A stretch of DNA of 64,000 bases from Vulcanimicrobiota bacterium (GCA_003168375.1 PMSI01000001.1:620001-684000), one strand, 5' to 3'; counted from the first letter of the stretch, positions 53,216 through 62,508 are shown. Notes: a model not told the origin generated them from the sequence alone. Numbers and translations are program-made.

Positions 53216-55627
53216 GTGATGATCGCGGAACCGGCGTCGGCGGGCGAATCGCTCACCCGCGGGCTCAGCTCCGAGGAGGCCGCCGAAGCTCTGCGCCGCT
53301 TTGGGCCGAACGTCGTGGCCGCCCGCTTCCGGATGCCGTCGGTTCTCGCGTGGGCGGCGCGAATCGGGGCCGACCCGATGGCGATGCTGCTCGTAATCGC
53401 CTCGGTGACATACGCGATCCTCGGCGATCGAACCGACGCGATCGTCTCGGGCGTCGCGCTGCTCCCCATCGTGCTGGTCGGCGTCGTCCTGGAAGGGCGC
53501 GCGGACGCCGCGCTAGCGAAGCTGCGCGAGCTCACCGCACCGCGCGCGCGGGTCATCCGTGGAGGCGTCGAGCGCGACGTGCGCGCAAGCGAGGTGGTGC
53601 CCGGCGACGTGCTCGTCCTGGCCGAGGGCGACATTGTCGCGGCGGACGGCGACCTGATCGACGGGCGCCTCGCAGTCGACGAGTCGGCGCTGACCGGCGA
53701 GTCGATCCCGGTAGAGCGCGCAGCCGTCGAAACTCCCGCCGTCTCGGCCGGGACCACGGTGGTGGGCGGCCGGGCGCTGGCCCGTGTGACCGCGACCGGT
53801 GTGTCGACGCGCTACGGCGCGATCGCGGTCCTGCTCGAACAGATCAAACCGCCGCGTACCCCGATCGAGACGGCGATCCGCCGGCTGGTCTCACGGATCA
53901 GCGTCATCGTCGTGATCATCTGCATCGCCGTCGTGCTGATCGAGCGCGGACACGGGGCTCCCTGGACGCTCGCCGTCATCGCGGCGGTTAGTCTTGCGAT
54001 GGCCGCGGTTCCCGAAGAGCTGCCGATGGTCTACACGCTCTATCTCGCGCTCGGCGCATGGCGACTCGCACGGGATCGCGCCCTGGTGCGCCGCCTCGGC
54101 AGCGTCGAAACCCTCGGGTCGACGTCCACGATCTGCGTCGACAAGACGGGGACGCTCACCTACGGGCGCGTCGAGCTCGCCGAAATCGTCACGTTCGCCG
54201 GCGCCGAGCGCGAGCTGGTGATCGAGACCGCACTGCTCGCGAGCGAAGCGCACGGGGCGGATCCACTCGACGCAGCGTTCGCGCGGGCCGCGGCGCGCGA
54301 CCCGCGAGCCTCCGCGAGGTTGCTCGAAGACGCCCCGTACGAAGCGCGCCGTCGCTACGCCGCGAAACGCTGGCAGCTCGGCGAACACACCGTTCAGGCC
54401 GTCAAAGGTGCGCTCGAAAACGTCCTGACGCTTGCCGGCTCCGATGAAAGGCTCGCGCGCGAAGCGCTGCGAGCGAACGCCGACCTTGCCGCCCGCGGGA
54501 TGCGCGTGCTCGCCGTCGCCCGGGCCGACGGCGCGCAGCCGATGCGTCTGCTCGGGCTCGCGGCGTTCCGCGATCCCGTTCGCGCCGACGCGCCCCAGGC
54601 GCTGGCTGCATGCCGCGCGGCGTCGGTGCGCGTCGTGATGATCACCGGCGACCATCCCGCCACCGCGAGCGCCGTGGCGCGCGCGTGCGGTTTCGGCGAC
54701 GACGCCGAGCGCGTCGTCACGGGCGACGCTCTCGCCGCGGCATCGCCTGACGAGCTGAACGCGCTGGTCGACGGCGGACGGGTCTTCGCGCGCACCCATC
54801 CGGAACAGAAGCTGACAATCGTGCGCGCGCTCCGCGCGACGGGACAGGTCGTCGCGATGACCGGCGACGGCACGAACGACGCGCTCGCGCTGCGGGAGGC
54901 TGACATCGGGATCGCGATGGGCAAGCGCGGCACCGAGGTCGCGCGCGAAGCGGCCGGCCTCGTCCTCCTCGAAGACGACGTATCGACGATCGTGCGCGCG
55001 ATCCGCGACGGACGCCGTATCTTCGACAACCTGCGTCGCGCGTTCGGGTATCTGCTCGGTTTCCATGCGCCGCTCATCGTGCCGGCGATCGTATTGCCGT
55101 CGCTCGGGTTCCCTCTGCTCCTCGCGCCTGTCCACTTCGTGTGGCTGGAGCTGATCGTCCATCCCGTCTCATCACTGGTGTTCGAGAGTGACCGAGCGCA
55201 GCCGGGTATCATGCGACGTCCGCCGCGCCCGCGCGCCGAAGGCTTGCTGCGGTGGCGCGACTGGATCCGCACCGGAGCGCTCGGTCTGACGCTCGCGGTA
55301 GCGGTGACGCTCGTCTATACATACGCGCTGACGCATGGGCTCGGCGAGAACGCGGCGCGCGCGGGCGCGCTGATCGCAATGTTCTGCGGTCAGACGGCGC
55401 TCGTCTTCGTAGAACGCTCGCCGGACCGGCCTGTCTGGCGGGCTACCGCGCCGACGCGCACCGCGCTGCTGCTCGGCACCGCTTCGATGGCGAGCCTTGC
55501 GCTCGCGATCGCGGTTGCCCCGCTTGCGCTGCTGCTGCATCTCGCTCCGCCGCCGCTCCCCGTCGCGTTCGCCGCCGCCGGGATCGGAACGTTTGCAACG
55601 CTGTGGTGGGAGCCGTTCAAGCGATGA
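53216..55627 (+). CDS. P-type cation-transporting ATPase
   Basis: An 803-residue ATPase with an N-terminal cation-ATPase domain (LTRGLSSEEAAEALRRFGPN), the actuator motif LTGES near 160, the membrane PEEL motif in VPEELPMVYTLYLALG, the phosphorylated DKTGT near 308, the hinge MTGDGTNDALALREADIG near 548 and a C-terminal membrane bundle. The PEEL in place of PEGL and overall size (short C-terminal part) suggest a Ca2+ or other divalent or monovalent cation pump related to the CtpF group. First gene of a three-gene operon. Confidence 0.9.
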   Translation: MMIAEPASAGESLTRGLSSEEAAEALRRFGPNVVAARFRMPSVLAWAARIGADPMAMLLVIASVTYAILGDRTDAIVSGVALLPIVLVGVVLEGRADAALAKLRELTAPRARVIRGGVERDVRASEVVPGDVLVLAEGDIVAADGDLIDGRLAVDESALTGESIPVERAAVETPAVSAGTTVVGGRALARVTATGVSTRYGAIAVLLEQIKPPRTPIETAIRRLVSRISVIVVIICIAVVLIERGHGAPWTLAVIAAVSLAMAAVPEELPMVYTLYLALGAWRLARDRALVRRLGSVETLGSTSTICVDKTGTLTYGRVELAEIVTFAGAERELVIETALLASEAHGADPLDAAFARAAARDPRASARLLEDAPYEARRRYAAKRWQLGEHTVQAVKGALENVLTLAGSDERLAREALRANADLAARGMRVLAVARADGAQPMRLLGLAAFRDPVRADAPQALAACRAASVRVVMITGDHPATASAVARACGFGDDAERVVTGDALAAASPDELNALVDGGRVFARTHPEQKLTIVRALRATGQVVAMTGDGTNDALALREADIGIAMGKRGTEVAREAAGLVLLEDDVSTIVRAIRDGRRIFDNLRRAFGYLLGFHAPLIVPAIVLPSLGFPLLLAPVHFVWLELIVHPVSSLVFESDRAQPGIMRRPPRPRAEGLLRWRDWIRTGALGLTLAVAVTLVYTYALTHGLGENAARAGALIAMFCGQTALVFVERSPDRPVWRATAPTRTALLLGTASMASLALAIAVAPLALLLHLAPPPLPVAFAAAGIGTFATLWWEPFKR

Positions 55628-56676
55628 GAGGCGTATGGCTCGCCACCGGCATCCTCCTTGCGCTCATCGTGATCGTGACGCTGCACGACGTGCTCCTCGT
55701 GTTCTTCGCCGCCGCGATCTTCGCGGTGCCATTGCGTGCGGGAGCGACCGCGATAGCACGTTGGCTGCACATCCCCGCGGGTGCCGGACTCGTGGCCCTT
55801 ATGGTCGCGATCGTGCTCGCAGCCGCCGCCGTGCTCTGGGGCTGGGAGACGATCCTCGCCGGACAGGTGGCTCAGCTCATCGCCGCGCTTCCGGCCGCGG
55901 CCGACGTCGGCGCGCGCGCGCTGCGCGAGGAGCCATGGGCGTCGCGGCTCGCGCAGCTACGCATCGATCCCGGCGTGCTCCTGACCGGCGCCGGCGGGTT
56001 GGTCGGCGCGCTGCGCAGCGTCCTCGGCGGGACGCTCGCCGGTCTGGTCGACCTAGCGATCCTGATCTTCGCGGCGGTCTGCTTCGCAGCCGAGCCCCGC
56101 ACGTATGTCGGGGGCCTTCTGCGCCTGGTCCCCCCGCAGCGGCGCGCGCGACTCGACGCGGTCCTCGGCGAGGCCGGCACGACGATCTCGCTCTGGCTTC
56201 GCGCTCGCGTGATCTCGATGATCACGGTCGGCGGACTCAGCGGCTTCGGCCTGGGCGCGCTGGGCGTCCCCGACGCAGTTGCGCTCGGCGTGCTCGCCGG
56301 TCTGCTCGCGTTCATCCCCAACGTGGGGCCGATCGCGGCCGGGCTTCCAGCGGTGCTGCTCGCGGCGCCGCTCGGCTGGCAGCACGTCGTCGGCGTCGTC
56401 GTGCTGTTCTGGCTCGCGCACGCGATCGACGACTTTTTCGTCATTCCGGTCGCGGAGCGGCGGATCGTGCGGCTGCCGCCTGCGCTCACGATCGCGACGC
56501 AGCTCGTCCTCGGCCTGGCGTCGGGTGCGCTCGGGATCATGATGGCCGCGCCGTTCGTCGCGGTCGCGATCGTCGTGATCCGCCGGCTGGTCGTCGAGGA
56601 TGTCATCGAACGCGAACCCGGACCGGCCGCGGACTCAGTATCACTGCTTCGTCTCGAGAAAGCCGATGCCTCATGA
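55624..56676 (+). CDS. AI-2E/PerM-family transporter
   Basis: A 350-residue membrane protein with helix pairs at the start (LATGILLALIVIVTLHDVLLVFFAAAIFA) and end. The conserved family block is FIPNVGPIAAGLPAVLLAA, followed by AHAIDDFFVIPVAERRIV (normally 'q.ie...i.P...g..v'). Members export small molecules or act as ion antiporters. ATG 55624 overlaps the ATPase stop and its own stop overlaps the next Usp gene. Confidence 0.88.
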   Translation: MRGVWLATGILLALIVIVTLHDVLLVFFAAAIFAVPLRAGATAIARWLHIPAGAGLVALMVAIVLAAAAVLWGWETILAGQVAQLIAALPAAADVGARALREEPWASRLAQLRIDPGVLLTGAGGLVGALRSVLGGTLAGLVDLAILIFAAVCFAAEPRTYVGGLLRLVPPQRRARLDAVLGEAGTTISLWLRARVISMITVGGLSGFGLGALGVPDAVALGVLAGLLAFIPNVGPIAAGLPAVLLAAPLGWQHVVGVVVLFWLAHAIDDFFVIPVAERRIVRLPPALTIATQLVLGLASGALGIMMAAPFVAVAIVVIRRLVVEDVIEREPGPAADSVSLLRLEKADAS

Positions 56677-57182
56677 CCTACTTCTCAAACATGCTGCTCG
56701 CGCTCGACGGCTCGGCGCCGTCGGACGCCGCGCTCGCGGCGGCGTGCTCGCTCGCCCGGGACCGCGGTGGGCGGATCACTGCGGCGTACGTGTGCGAGCC
56801 GCGCCCGCATCTGCACGGCCACCACGTCGACTGGAAGGGCGGCGAAACCGCTGCCCGCCGCGATGCGTTCACCGTTCTTCGCCGCGCGTCCGAAGCGGCG
56901 CGCGAGGGCTACGGACTGACGATGGAGACGAAATGCCTCGACGGCGAGGTCGTTCCGGAGATCGTCGCAGAGGCGGAGCGGCTCGGCGCCGATACGATCG
57001 TCATCGGCAGCCATGGCCGAGACGGCCTGAAGCGCGTGCTGCTCGGCAGCGTCGCGGAAGGGCTGATGCGCACGAGCCCGGTCCCCGTTCTCGTCGTCCA
57101 CGCCGCGGCCTCGCACGCCGCCGGAAAGGACGGTGATCCCCCGGTAGCGACGGTTCGCGCCGATGCACCGCGTCACGGCTGA
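56673..57182 (+). CDS. Single-domain universal stress protein
   Basis: A 169-residue Usp protein: start SNMLLALDGSAPSDAALAAA, middle DWKGGETAARRDAFTVL and ATP-loop IGSHGRDGLKRVLLGSVAEG, so ATP binding is likely. The C-terminal 25 residues are a disordered tail. ATG 56673 overlaps the previous stop (ATGA), linking it with the permease and the P-type ATPase in one operon. Confidence 0.92.
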   Translation: MTYFSNMLLALDGSAPSDAALAAACSLARDRGGRITAAYVCEPRPHLHGHHVDWKGGETAARRDAFTVLRRASEAAREGYGLTMETKCLDGEVVPEIVAEAERLGADTIVIGSHGRDGLKRVLLGSVAEGLMRTSPVPVLVVHAAASHAAGKDGDPPVATVRADAPRHG

Positions 57183-57266
57183 ACGACGGATACGAGCTGT
57201 TCCGCCGCGCGACGCTCTATGCGGCGGGTGCGGACTTCGAACGCCGGCGGAGTACCCGGACGGGGA

Positions 57267-57289
57267 GTTCACGCGGCGCGGCACATAGT
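57267..57289 (+). promoter_or_regulatory. Leaderless island promoter for the 57296 mgtA-like gene
   Basis: GTTCAC (57267) - 11 nt - CATAGT (57284) - 6 nt - ATG 57296. Only one clear half-site is visible and the spacing is one base longer than in the other promoters of the island. Confidence 0.45.
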
Positions 57290-57295
57290 ATCGGT

Positions 57296-59818
57296 ATGCC
57301 GTCCCTGGACCTGCGAACCGCCGCGGCGCTCACCTTCGACGAGGTATTGCTGCGGCTCGGGACCTCGCCCAGCGGACTCGCGCCGGACGAGGCCGAGGCG
57401 CGTCTCCGGCGGACCGGGCCGAACGAGATCGAGCAGCGCCGCACCAGCGCGTTCGCGATCCTCGGCCGGCAGCTCGGGAACCCGTTTCTGATCCTGCTGG
57501 TCAGCACCGCACTGGTCTCGCTCTGGTTGCACGACCGCTCCGACGCGCTGATCATCCTGGCCATCGTCTGTCTCAGCGCGGGATTGAGCTTCGCGAACGA
57601 GTTCGGCTCGGAGAACGCGGTCGCGGACTTGCGCGCGCGCGTCCGGCGCAAAGCCGTGGTCGTGCGCGGCGGGAGACGCGAGACGGTCGACGTCACGGAG
57701 CTCGTCCCGGGCGACGTCGTGCGGCTCGGGGTCGGCGACGTCGTCCCGGCCGACCTGCGGCTGATCGACGCGCACGATCTCGAATGCGACGAGTCGGCGC
57801 TGACCGGCGAGGCGCTGCCGGCGACGAAATCACCTTCGCCGTGCGGGCAGAGCGACTCGCCGCTCGACCTCCCGTCCTGCGCCTTCTTCGGCACCGTCGT
57901 CAAGAATGGCGCAGCGAGCGGCGTCGTCGTCGCGACCGGCCGCGACGCGGCATTCGGATCGATCGCGCACCAGCTCTCGGAACGTCCGCCGCAGACGGCG
58001 TTCGAGCTGGGGCTGCGCAGCTTCTCGCTACTGCTGGTCCGCGTCACCGTCGTTCTGGCGGCCGCGATCTTCGCGTGCAACGCGCTCCTGCACCGTTCGT
58101 TGCTGGAGTCGCTGCTGTTCGCGCTGGCGATCGCGATCGGCATCACGCCGCAGCTGCTCCCCGCCATCGTCACGATCAGCCTCTCGGTCGGCGCGCGCCG
58201 GCTCGCGCGGCGCTCGGTGATCGTGAAGCGGCTGGTCGCAATCGAGGACCTCGGCAACGTCGAGGTCCTCTTCACCGACAAGACGGGGACGCTCACGAAC
58301 GGCAAGATCTCGTTTCGCCACGCGATCGATCCCGGTGGGGCGGTCTCCGACGACGCGGCGCTACTGGGCTTGGTGTGTACCGACGTCGCCTTCGACGGGG
58401 ACCGCGTCGTCGGCGGCAACGCGCTCGATGTCGCGCTGTGGGAAGCCGCGACGCCGGCGCGGCGCGCAGGGGCGGCGAGCTATCGCGTCATCGACCGCGC
58501 GCCGTTCGATTATCAGCGGCAGATGATGTCGGTCTTGGTCGACGCGCCGGACGGGCGGCGCCTGCTCCTCGCCAAAGGCGCGCCGGAAGCGATTGGGGCA
58601 CGGTGCGGGTCGATCGACACGGCGTTCGAGCAGCTTGTCGACGTGCAGCTCGACGCCGGAAACCGAATACTCGCGCTCGCGCAGCGCGACGCGCCGTCGC
58701 TGACCGAGCTCCATCCCTCCGAAGAGCGCGATTTGTCGCTTGCCGGTTTGCTCGCCTTCGCCGACGAGCCGAAGGCGGACGCCGCGGCGAGCCTGCGGCG
58801 CCTCGAGGCGCTCGAGATACGGCTGAAGATCGTGACGGGCGACAGCGATCGCACCGCGCGCGTCGTCTGCAGCGAGCTCGGTCTGCCGGTCGCGGGCGTC
58901 CTCACCGGCAAGGAGATCGCCGCCATGAGCGACGAGGAGCTCAGCGGCGCGCTCGAAGGCACGACGATCTTCGCGCGCGTGACGCCGGAGCAGAAGTCGC
59001 GCATCATCAAGCTTCAGCGCGCGGCCGACAGCGTGGTCGGCTTTCTCGGCGACGGCGTCAACGACGCCGTCGCGCTGCATGATGCGGACGTCGGAATCTC
59101 GGTCGACTCGGCGACCGACGTCGCGAAAGACGCCGCAGACATCGTCCTGCTCGAAAAAGACCTTGGGATACTCGCCGACGGCGTCGTCGAGGGCCGCCGC
59201 ATCTTCGCCAACACGACCAAATACGTGCTGATGGGGACGTCGTCGAACTTCGGTAACATGTTCAGCGCCGCGGGCGCATCGCTCTTCCTTCCGTTCCTGC
59301 CGATGCTGCCATCACAGATCTTGCTCAACAACCTGCTGTACGACGTGAGCGAGATGACGATTCCGACCGACAACGTCGATGAGGAGCAGCTCCAGCGCCC
59401 GGCGCACTGGGACATGCAGTTCATCCGGCGCTTCATGATGGTCTTCGGGCCGATCTCGTCGGTCTTCGATTTCCTCACCTTCGGCGTGATGATCTTCCTC
59501 TTTCACGCGGGTCCCGAGCTGTTCCGGACCGGCTGGTTCGTCGAGTCGCTCGCGACGCAGTCGCTGGTCATCTTTCTCATCCGAACGCGCCGCGTTCCGT
59601 TCTTTGCCAGCCGCGCGAGCCGGCAGCTCACCGTTGCGACGCTGGGCGTGGCCGCGGTCGCGCTGGCATTGCCGTTCACGCCGCTCGCTCAGGTGCTCGG
59701 GTTCGTCGCCTTGCCGCCGGCGTTCTTCGCCGTTCTCGGGCTGATGGTCGTCACGTATCTGGGCTTGATCGAGCTCGGGAAGCGTCTGTTCTTCGGGCAA
59801 AGGGTGTCCGAGTCGTGA
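57296..59818 (+). CDS. mgtA: MgtA-type magnesium-translocating P-type ATPase
   Basis: An 840-residue type IIIB P-ATPase. Motifs: LTGEALPATK near 170, the phosphorylated DKTGTLTNG near 327, LGDGVNDAVALHDADVGIS near 584 and, decisive for the MgtA class, the C-terminal PTDNVDEEQL, RFMMVFGPISSVFDFLTFG segments. The length is close to that of known MgtA (about 900) with a shorter N-terminus. Ten membrane helices are expected. It imports Mg2+ when supply is low. It stands as a separate unit behind its own promoter. Confidence 0.92.
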   Translation: MPSLDLRTAAALTFDEVLLRLGTSPSGLAPDEAEARLRRTGPNEIEQRRTSAFAILGRQLGNPFLILLVSTALVSLWLHDRSDALIILAIVCLSAGLSFANEFGSENAVADLRARVRRKAVVVRGGRRETVDVTELVPGDVVRLGVGDVVPADLRLIDAHDLECDESALTGEALPATKSPSPCGQSDSPLDLPSCAFFGTVVKNGAASGVVVATGRDAAFGSIAHQLSERPPQTAFELGLRSFSLLLVRVTVVLAAAIFACNALLHRSLLESLLFALAIAIGITPQLLPAIVTISLSVGARRLARRSVIVKRLVAIEDLGNVEVLFTDKTGTLTNGKISFRHAIDPGGAVSDDAALLGLVCTDVAFDGDRVVGGNALDVALWEAATPARRAGAASYRVIDRAPFDYQRQMMSVLVDAPDGRRLLLAKGAPEAIGARCGSIDTAFEQLVDVQLDAGNRILALAQRDAPSLTELHPSEERDLSLAGLLAFADEPKADAAASLRRLEALEIRLKIVTGDSDRTARVVCSELGLPVAGVLTGKEIAAMSDEELSGALEGTTIFARVTPEQKSRIIKLQRAADSVVGFLGDGVNDAVALHDADVGISVDSATDVAKDAADIVLLEKDLGILADGVVEGRRIFANTTKYVLMGTSSNFGNMFSAAGASLFLPFLPMLPSQILLNNLLYDVSEMTIPTDNVDEEQLQRPAHWDMQFIRRFMMVFGPISSVFDFLTFGVMIFLFHAGPELFRTGWFVESLATQSLVIFLIRTRRVPFFASRASRQLTVATLGVAAVALALPFTPLAQVLGFVALPPAFFAVLGLMVVTYLGLIELGKRLFFGQRVSES

Positions 59819-59827
59819 ACCGCGTCT

Positions 59828-59860
59828 CTTCATCGTCTCTTCTCACGGCTCGGCGAGAAT
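59828..59860 (+). promoter_or_regulatory. Island promoter (TTC-repeat type) upstream of the 59890 small gene
   Basis: CTTCAT (59828) - 5 nt - CTTCTC (59839) - 10 nt - GAGAAT (59855). Unlike the others, a leader of about 25 nt with a GGAGAG site follows, so this transcript is not leaderless. Confidence 0.5.
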
Positions 59861-59889
59861 GAACGGGCCACCCAATCCGGAGAGACTCC

Positions 59890-60075
59890 ATGAGATCACG
59901 AAAAGCGAACCCCCCGCGCCCGGACGTCGTTAACGAGGAGCACCGTCTCGAAGTCGAAGCCCTCGAGCACGCGATCCACCACGAGACGACTCAGCATGCG
60001 CTGAAGCTGCATCCCAACGCGGTCAAAGCACCGCCGCTCGACCCTCGGTCGCAGCAACGCCGCTTCCCGAGGTAA
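59890..60075 (+). CDS. Small basic hypothetical protein
   Basis: A 61-residue His- and Arg-rich protein (EEHRLEVEALEHAIHHETTQ, then HALKLHPNA). A ribosome site GGAGAG stands 7 nt before ATG 59890 and a matching island promoter stands upstream, both of which support a real gene. It is mainly one charged helix. No family is recognised. Confidence 0.5.
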   Translation: MRSRKANPPRPDVVNEEHRLEVEALEHAIHHETTQHALKLHPNAVKAPPLDPRSQQRRFPR

Positions 60076-60163
60076 GCGATCCCTTCGCACTCGCTCTCGG
60101 TGCGTTTCCCGCTCGCAGCCTATCGCCAAATTGAGAACGGCACGTGAAAGAGGCCGTCAGCCC

Positions 60164-60196
60164 CTTCACACGATGTTCATTCTCGCCCGGTAGCAT
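60164..60196 (+). promoter_or_regulatory. Leaderless island promoter for the 60203 phosphatase gene
   Basis: CTTCAC (60164) - 5 nt - GTTCAT (60175) - 10 nt - TAGCAT (60191) - 6 nt - ATG 60203. Confidence 0.65.
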
Positions 60197-60202
60197 CGCA
60201 GC

Positions 60203-61066
60203 ATGACGAACGCAGCGGTTTGGGTCCGCGGTGCATTCTTCACACCACCGCCGGCACTGAGCATACGGGTGTGGCAGGTCGTGCGCGCAGCGTCCGCCCA
60301 TGACGGCCGCTGTGGTGACATTGCCTTCACGCTGCCGCTCGGCTCCGGCCGCACCGCGATCGTCATGGTCGACGTCGCCGGCCACGGCGCGACCCGTGCT
60401 CCGCTCGCATCCGCCATCGCCGGCGCGATCACAGCGGAACTCCTGGGCGGCGCATCGCCGGCTGCGGCGCTCGGCTGCGCGGACGACCGGCTGCGGAGGT
60501 TCGCCGACGAATCGCCGTACGCAGTCGCCTTCGTCGCGCTGGTCCATCCCGCATTGCGGACCGTCGTCTACGCATCGGCCGGCCACGACGTCGCCTTCAC
60601 GCTCGCCGAGGACGGCCGTCTCCGTCACCTCGGACCGACCGCGCCGATGCTCGGCGTGCCGTACGCGGTCCACGTCTGCGACGCGGTACTCTCCCTCGAA
60701 GCGGGCGAGACGCTGGTCATTGTGACCGACGGCGTCGCCGACAGCCGCCCCTCCGGCTCGGATGATTTTTTCGGCGCCGAACGGACCGCGTGCGCGGTCG
60801 CGCGATCGTTGCGCCGTGGGGGCGATCCCGCGCGAGGTGTGCTCGACGCGGCGTGCGCTCACGCAGGCGGGCGCCAGACGGACGACATCGGCGTAGTCGT
60901 CGCGCGCATCGTCGCGGCGGGCGGTGCCGGTGCGGCGACGCACCCATCGCCGGGCGACGGAATCCTTTTTGCGTGCGAGGGTCTCATCTATGGCGCGTGG
61001 CCGGCGCAAGCGCCGTTCACGTCGATGATTCGCCGATCTGGACCGAGACGTGGACCATGCCGTTGA
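60203..61066 (+). CDS. SpoIIE/PP2C-type serine phosphatase
   Basis: A 287-residue stand-alone PPM phosphatase. Metal and active-site motifs are visible: MVDVAGHGATRAPLA, YASAGHDVAF, IVTDGVADS and DDIGVVVAR. No sensor domain is fused. Such enzymes usually dephosphorylate anti-anti-sigma factors in partner-switching. No such partner is in view. The last 50 bp overlap the convergent acetyltransferase gene, giving it a possibly extended, basic C-terminus. Confidence 0.88.
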   Translation: MTNAAVWVRGAFFTPPPALSIRVWQVVRAASAHDGRCGDIAFTLPLGSGRTAIVMVDVAGHGATRAPLASAIAGAITAELLGGASPAAALGCADDRLRRFADESPYAVAFVALVHPALRTVVYASAGHDVAFTLAEDGRLRHLGPTAPMLGVPYAVHVCDAVLSLEAGETLVIVTDGVADSRPSGSDDFFGAERTACAVARSLRRGGDPARGVLDAACAHAGGRQTDDIGVVVARIVAAGGAGAATHPSPGDGILFACEGLIYGAWPAQAPFTSMIRRSGPRRGPCR

Positions 61067-61505
61067 GATACCGTTCGTGCGACGCCAATCCGCCCTCGTG
61101 CAGAAGCGCGAGCATCGCGACATTTTCAGGCGTCGTGTCAGCGTGAAGCGTGCGAACCCCGCGCGCGCGCAGCTCGGCGACGATCGCCGTCAGGAGCGCC
61201 GTCCCCACGCCGTGATGCTGCTCGCGATCCCGCACGACGAAGGCGGCCTCGGCATCGTGCGGGGTCAGCATGGCGACGTACGCCTCCCCGATGAGCTCGC
61301 CACGCGAGCTCTCCGCGATCAGCGCGAAGTCGGTGCCGCCGGCCCGGACCTCGCGGGACAGTTCCGCAACCGCGAACTCGCGCGATACGCCGCCCATGAA
61401 GCGCCTCACGATGGAGCCGGGCGAGAGCGAACGCACCAGCGCGTCGATCCGATCGGCGTCACCGGCGGCGGCGCGACGAACGCGGATCGCCATATCGCTG
61501 ACCAT
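61017..61505 (-). CDS. GNAT-family N-acetyltransferase
   Basis: A 162-residue acetyltransferase: start AIRVRRAAAGDADRIDALVRSL, a family strand AAFVVRDREQHHGVGTALLTAI with the acetyl-CoA loop Q-x-x-G-V/I-G-x-A, then LHADTTPENVAMLALLHEGG. The ATG at 61505 is preferred over 61523 and 61490 because it lies exactly 6 nt after the CACACT box of an island promoter. Similar enzymes fused to Usp or cNMP domains acetylate acyl-CoA synthetases; here the substrate is unknown. Confidence 0.88.
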   Translation of the reverse strand: MVSDMAIRVRRAAAGDADRIDALVRSLSPGSIVRRFMGGVSREFAVAELSREVRAGGTDFALIAESSRGELIGEAYVAMLTPHDAEAAFVVRDREQHHGVGTALLTAIVAELRARGVRTLHADTTPENVAMLALLHEGGLASHERYLNGMVHVSVQIGESST

Positions 61506-61511
61506 GTCCGA

Positions 61512-61544
61512 AGTGTGGGGCATCCCTGTGAACGACTCGCGAAG
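61512..61544 (-). promoter_or_regulatory. Leaderless island promoter for the 61505 acetyltransferase (minus strand)
   Basis: On the minus strand CTTCGC (61544-61539) - 5 nt - GTTCAC (61533-61528) - 10 nt - CACACT (61517-61512) - 6 nt - ATG 61505. Another pair of half-sites in the opposite sense lies at 61549-61565. Confidence 0.6.
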
Positions 61545-61583
61545 AGCACTTCACGCGTTCGTCACAGCGCGGTAGATGGGCGT

Positions 61584-61760
61584 TCAGCGTTGCGGCTCGC
61601 CGCGCGGAATCTCGCGCAGCAAGATATCGACCTGGTGGAGCGCGTTTAGCACCGCGGTCAGGCGCGCCGGCGTCGGTTCGAGAACGCCGTCGCGGAACGC
61701 CTCCACATTGGCGACCGCGACCGCGAGCTGGTTGCGGATCTCGTGGACGAGGCTGCTCAC
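61584..61760 (-). CDS. 58-residue stand-alone H-box (HisKA-like) mini-protein
   Basis: A short frame whose GTG start (61760) overlaps the stop of the response regulator (GTGA). It reads SSLVHEIRNQLAVAVANVEA, an H-box with the HExxN pattern of histidine-kinase dimerisation helices, then a Pro turn (LEPTPARL) and a second helix ending DILLREI: a two-helix hairpin of HisKA size. No ATPase domain follows; the stop is clean at 61584. It may dimerise and serve as a phosphate relay or a partner for the regulator and an orphan kinase. Confidence 0.65.
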   Translation of the reverse strand: MSSLVHEIRNQLAVAVANVEAFRDGVLEPTPARLTAVLNALHQVDILLREIPRGEPQR

Positions 61761-62458
61761 GACGGCTCGACCATCTTGTAGCCGACGCCGAACACCGTGA
61801 TGATGTAGCGCGGACTCCCCGGGTCGGGCTCGATGCGCGCGCGCAGGTTCGCGATGTGGCGGTCGAGGGTGCGGTCGAACACGTCGCCGTCCGCGCTCAC
61901 GCGCTCGAGCAGCTGGTCGCGCGTGAGGGTCTGCCCGACGTGCGACAAGAGCACGTCGAGGATCTTGAACTGCGTCGGCGTGAGGGTCACCGATTTGCCG
62001 TCGATCCGCACTTCGTGCGCCAACGAGTCGATCGCGATGGCGCCGACGTGCCGTTCGTTCGAGGACGCGGGCTGCTCGCGGCGCTCGGTTCGCCGGAGCA
62101 CGCTCTTGACGCGCGCGACGACCTCACGCGGGCTGAACGGCTTGCCGACGTAGTCGTCGGCGCCGAGCTCGAGCCCGACCACACGGTCGACCTCGTCGAC
62201 CCGGCCGGTCAGCAGGATGATCGGAACGTCCCGGACGGACCGCATCCGGCGCAGCACCTCGGTGCCCGGCAAGCCCGGCAAGTTGATGTCGAGCAGCACC
62301 AGGTCCGGGCGGTGGCGCTCGAACAACTCGATCGCTCCCGGTCCGTCGGCGGCCCGCACGACGCTGAACGCCTCGTTGCGAAGGTACTGTTCGAGGACGT
62401 CCCCCACCGCCGGCTCGTCGTCGACGAGCAGCACCGTCCGGCTCGCCGTCTGCGTCAC
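61757..62458 (-). CDS. OmpR/PhoB-family response regulator
   Basis: A 233-residue regulator from GTG 62458. Receiver: acidic pocket DDE near 13-15, phospho-acceptor in LVLLDINLPGLPG near 56, LLTGR and KPFSP. DNA-binding: winged helix with LTPTQFKILDVLLSH, TRDQLLERV and RTLDRHIANLRARIE. OmpR-family proteins bind direct repeats spaced 10-11 bp, which matches the TTC repeats of this island, so it is the leading candidate regulator. It is coupled to the H-box mini-protein downstream. Confidence 0.93.
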   Translation of the reverse strand: MTQTASRTVLLVDDEPAVGDVLEQYLRNEAFSVVRAADGPGAIELFERHRPDLVLLDINLPGLPGTEVLRRMRSVRDVPIILLTGRVDEVDRVVGLELGADDYVGKPFSPREVVARVKSVLRRTERREQPASSNERHVGAIAIDSLAHEVRIDGKSVTLTPTQFKILDVLLSHVGQTLTRDQLLERVSADGDVFDRTLDRHIANLRARIEPDPGSPRYIITVFGVGYKMVEPS

Positions 62459-62508
62459 GGGTCAGGGCTTCGGCCCGGCCGAGCGCGGCTCCCCGGTTGT
62501 GAACGCGT

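Noticed and set aside
62465-62504. Island-type promoter in front of the response regulator itself
   Set aside because: The minus-strand GTTCAC at 62504-62499 is not followed at 10 nt by an nAnnnT box, and no -10 box lies 6 nt before the GTG, so autoregulation cannot be claimed from the sequence.
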